Below are positions 61,801-64,000 of a stretch of DNA of 64,000 nt, piece after piece. The stretch is from Symbiodinium natans (taxonomy: Eukaryota; Sar; Dinophyceae; Suessiales; Symbiodiniaceae). Below the pieces are notes generated by a model. The model did no database searches. It was not told the DNA's origin and saw nothing but the letters and a program-made list of their open reading frames with translations. Where the stretch lies: assembly GCA_905221605.1 (NCBI GenBank), contig CAJNDS010002246.1, forward strand, positions 1,010,929-1,074,928. The letters run 5' to 3'. The translations under genes and the position numbers were made by a program. Within the stretch, counting starts at the first letter, position 1. Every line of letters starts with the position of its first letter.

Positions 61801-63150
61801 GGGGACCCCCCCCCCCCCCCCCCGGCAATTTCAGAAAGCCCTAGACCAGCACAACCTTGCACTCCTTTGAAACTCTGTGATCCAGTGCAGGATGCATGTT
61901 CGGGGTTTAGGGTTTCCAGGTTTGGGGTTTAGGGTTTAGGTTTTGGGGTTTAGGGTTTTCGGTGTGGGGTTGAGGCTTGGGTTTGGGCGAGCTCAACGAG
62001 ACAGGTATTCTATTGCTATGGCAATCACGAGACGTGGTGCCACAAGAGCGCTGGGGACGAGGAGGGGAGTGCTAACTGCTATTGAACACCACAAAAGGGG
62101 TGGGTTCTCTGTTCTCTTAAACTCTAAGCCCAAACACCCTAAGCCCTAAATCCCCAAAACCTTGGAGCCTTTGTTGTACGCGAAAACTTTTGGGAGGAGA
62201 CTCTGCAGAGAGCTTCGGGCTTAGGGGGGTTTAAGGTTGACGGCTCCCGTGTTTCCCTAAACGAAGGTTCAGGCGGCTTTGGGTCTGGAGGCTTAGGGTT
62301 GAGGGCTGAGTTTCATCTAGGGTTTATAGGGTTGAAGTGTACGAGTGAGGTACAGTAGCAGGTCATCGATCAGCAAGCAACAGGCTACATCCCCAAATTT
62401 AATCGGCAACTCGGGCCCCACCCATACCCCTGTGCAGCCCCGCAACTGTAGCCCTAAACCCTAAACCCTAAACCCCTGAACCCCTGAACCCTAAACCCTA
62501 AACCCATGACGCTAGATGGAATTCCATCAGGGCTTAGGTTTTGATTTTTGTTGGCTTTCCGGTTTCAGGGTTTAGGAAACCCTTTTCTCGGCTCTTGGCT
62601 GCTCAGAGCTAGGGCTGAACAAGTCGGTTTAGGGTTTAGGGTTTAGGGTTTAGGGTTTAGGGTTTAGGGTTTAGGGTTTAGGGTTTAGGGTTTAGGGTTT
62701 AGGGTTTAGGGTTTAGGGTTTGAGCAAGTCGGGCAGCGGTCGTTGCCACTGGTTATCCCAGTTTTCCTTTTTAAGGGTTTGGGGGGGCTTCAGGTTTGGG
62801 GTTTAGGGTTTATGGTTTCAGCTTGGTTTAGGGTAACCATTAGTTTGAGTATTCATAGCCCAACTCTTCCTCGCCACGAGCCTGTTTCAAGTGCAGCCCA
62901 AGACCCAAACCCCCAACCCCAAACCCCAAACCCTAAACCCCAAACCCTAAACCCCAAACCCTAAACCCTAAACCCTAAACCCTAAACCCCAGACCCGAAA
63001 CCCCAAACCCTAACCCTAAACCCTAAACCCCAAATTCTGAGCCATTGCCGAGACAGGAGCTCCGCTTCCATGCCACCGACTCTTTCGAGAAGCTGGACGT
63101 ACTCCGAGGACTTTGTGAGGAGCTCGACGCGCCTCGGCTTGCCTTGCCCG
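58822..63150 (+). CDS. Calcineurin-like metallophosphoesterase, 3' partial
   Basis: Exons: 58822 to about 58895 VTFYAISDVHVELKES; 60596-60660 FEKAALIVAGDLGVSLTQAH; 61519-61560 VKQALLLFKEKFEY; 62004 to about 62063 VFYCYGNHETWCHKSAG; 63057 to about 63150 ELRFHATDSFEKLDVLRGLC. These give the three N-terminal metal-binding motifs in order, D.H (SDVH), GD (AGD) and GNHE, with normal family spacing; the C-terminal GH.H motifs must lie beyond the window. Such enzymes hydrolyse phosphoesters with two metal ions; the substrate is unknown. Exons 2-3 and 3-4 join with GT-AG introns in phase 0 (60661-61518 and 61561-62003). The start codon and first exon border are undetermined. Introns carry TTTAGGG followed by CCCTAAA arrays. 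Confidence 0.8.
59325..59515. repeat. TTTAGGG array in intron 1 of the phosphoesterase
   Basis: About 27 units with several 6-bp TTAGGG slips. The same intron ends with CCCTAAA/CCCGAAA units (60515-60588), so the two can pair in RNA. Confidence 0.95.
59695..60350. repeat. Short arrays and a family B fragment inside intron 1
   Basis: CCCTAAA/CCCTAAG at 59697-59750, family B fragment 59865-59930 (ACCTTATTGGGGTCC, CCTACTATGAGG), TTTAGGG at 60032-60095, TTTTAGGG/TTTTCAGGG at 60215-60310. Confidence 0.75.
60850..60956. repeat. Family B element in intron 2 of the phosphoesterase
   Basis: TGGGGGTTTCCAAATTCGGG ... AATCCTACTATTTGGGG ... TTCGTAAACCCCCTCATGG. Full-length, orientation like the copy at 14066. 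Confidence 0.7.
62629..62722. repeat. TTTAGGG array in intron 4 of the phosphoesterase
   Basis: Thirteen uniform units. CCCCAAA/CCCTAAA units at 62908-63030 in the same intron are complementary and end 25 bp before the acceptor of the next exon. Confidence 0.95.
62905..63030. repeat. CCCCAAA/CCCTAAA array
   Basis: Alternating CCCCAAA and CCCTAAA units directly upstream of the exon starting 63057. Confidence 0.95.
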
Positions 63151-63344
63151 GGTTTAGAGTTTAGAGGGTTTAGGGTTTAGGGGAATAGGGTTTAGCGTTT
63201 AGGGTTTAGGGCTTGAGGTTTCATGGGTTTCTTGTAGGGTTTATAGGGTTGCGGGACAAAACAGGAGGTGCAGGCACCCGTTCAGGCCTTGTGCGAAAGA
63301 TTTAGCACTTGGGCGTTACTTGCTTCAGGCTGAATATTGGGGCC

Positions 63345-63445
63345 TTAGTACTTAGAAAATGGTTTTTTAGTGGTTATTAGTAATTATGGTATATTCATAA
63401 AGGAGCCATAAGAAAATATGATTAGTAATTCTTCCGACCCGTATA
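63345..63445. repeat. Family D element, inverted orientation
   Basis: GGTTATTAGTAATTATGGTA, AGGAGCCATAAGAAAATATG and AGTAATTCTTCCGACCCGTA. Confidence 0.65.
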
Positions 63446-63559
63446 GTAGCGCGCGCGTTGAAAGCAAGAGGTGATCACCAAAGCCACGCTCATCGAAGGC
63501 GTTTGGGTGGTCCCGGCCTCTTGGCTGTACTCAACCCCCTTTTCCTTATCAACCGCTTT

Positions 63560-63915
63560 GGGGTTTGGGGGTTAGGGTTTAGGGTTTAGGGTTTAGGGTT
63601 TAGGGTTTCGGGTTTAGGGTTTAGGGTTTAGGGTTTAGGGTTTAGGGTTTAGGGTTTAGGGTTTAGGGTTTAGTTAAGGGCTGCTCGAAGGTCCAGAGGA
63701 ATTTCTACAGCCCCCAACCCTCGACCTCGGCGACCGGGAACCCAGCAGAACCGTAGCGAAGCGTGGAGGCCAAGGGCCCATAGGGGTTAAAGGGCTCCGG
63801 GGTTCTTGCTTTTTGGGGTTCAGGGTTTAGGGTTTAGGGTTTAGGGTTTAGGTTTAGGGTTTAGGGTTTAGGGTTTAGGGTTTAGGGTTTAGGGTTTAGG
63901 GTTTAGGGTTTAGGG
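63560..63915. repeat. Two TTTAGGG arrays
   Basis: 63563-63672 and 63808-63913, separated by 130 bp of unique sequence. Presumed intron or flank downstream of the phosphoesterase exons seen. Confidence 0.95.
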
Positions 63916-64000
63916 ATGTTTTCGGGGCTCAGGGGCCTTGGCCAAGCCTGGTGGGATTAGAGATCTGGGAAATGAACCAAGCCTATGTAACCATGAACAA

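Noticed and set aside
1-64000. Window as a true chromosome end
   Set aside because: Telomere-type repeats occur throughout in both orientations with unique genes between them; neither end of the window is a long uniform array.
1-64000. CRISPR array or prokaryotic operon
   Set aside because: Tandem units have no unique spacers of constant length, and gene structure is eukaryotic with introns.

Overview
The window reads as nuclear DNA of a dinoflagellate. The evidence is indirect but consistent: the genome is saturated with TTTAGGG/CCCTAAA telomere-type repeats at well over a hundred internal sites; genes are broken into many short exons; several introns start with GA or GC instead of GT and end in AG; many intron junctions show short direct repeats; and dozens of 70-190 bp inverted-repeat elements resemble introners. 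Every gene I could identify lies on the + strand, as expected for unidirectional dinoflagellate gene clusters. I cannot name the species. There is no bacterial, plastid or viral gene organisation, no rRNA, no recognisable tRNA and no CRISPR array. Long open frames are rare because most introns are larger than their exons; most open frames in repeat DNA are translations of CCCTAAA-type arrays.

Layout. (1) 0-2.2 kb: a microsatellite and a tandemly repeated Q/P-rich segment. (2) 3.2-17.3 kb: tiny exons that, read in order, spell the C-terminal core motifs of an NRPS-type adenylation domain (ANL superfamily: A6?, A7, A8, A9 region, A10), followed by a carrier-protein helix; further carrier-protein-like exons lie at 31.37 and 33.35 kb. 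(3) 17-30 kb: repeat arrays with short open exon-like islands, including coiled-coil-like pieces at 25.4-28.8 kb, none assigned. (4) 31.4-42 kb: mostly repeats, including an 0.8-kb TTTAGGGG array, several inverted-repeat elements and an inverted-repeat unit capped by telomere-type repeats. (5) 42.0-44.6 kb: the clearest gene, seven exons encoding a 519-residue ubiquitin-like plus ankyrin-repeat protein; all six inferred introns are GA-AG or GC-AG. (6) 46.7-47.1 kb: two open exon candidates. (7) 50.2-56.0 kb: an exon chain for a short VVGG..KGGI..VRT domain. (8) 58.8 kb to beyond 63.15 kb: a calcineurin-like metallophosphoesterase with all three N-terminal metal motifs on separate exons; its 3' end is outside the window.

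Main observation. Exons often have CCCTAAA repeats upstream and TTTAGGG repeats downstream, so introns tend to begin with TTTAGGG and end with CCCTAAA. Their transcripts could fold into stems that loop out the intron. At two places a telomere-type array interrupts an inverted-repeat element and is flanked by a direct duplication (5 bp at 35.9 kb, 11 bp at 50.65 kb), which looks like insertion of the array at a break. I propose that telomere-type repeats and introner-like elements are both active as intron-building material here. Splice sites were inferred by eye from reading frame and family motifs; no transcript data were available.
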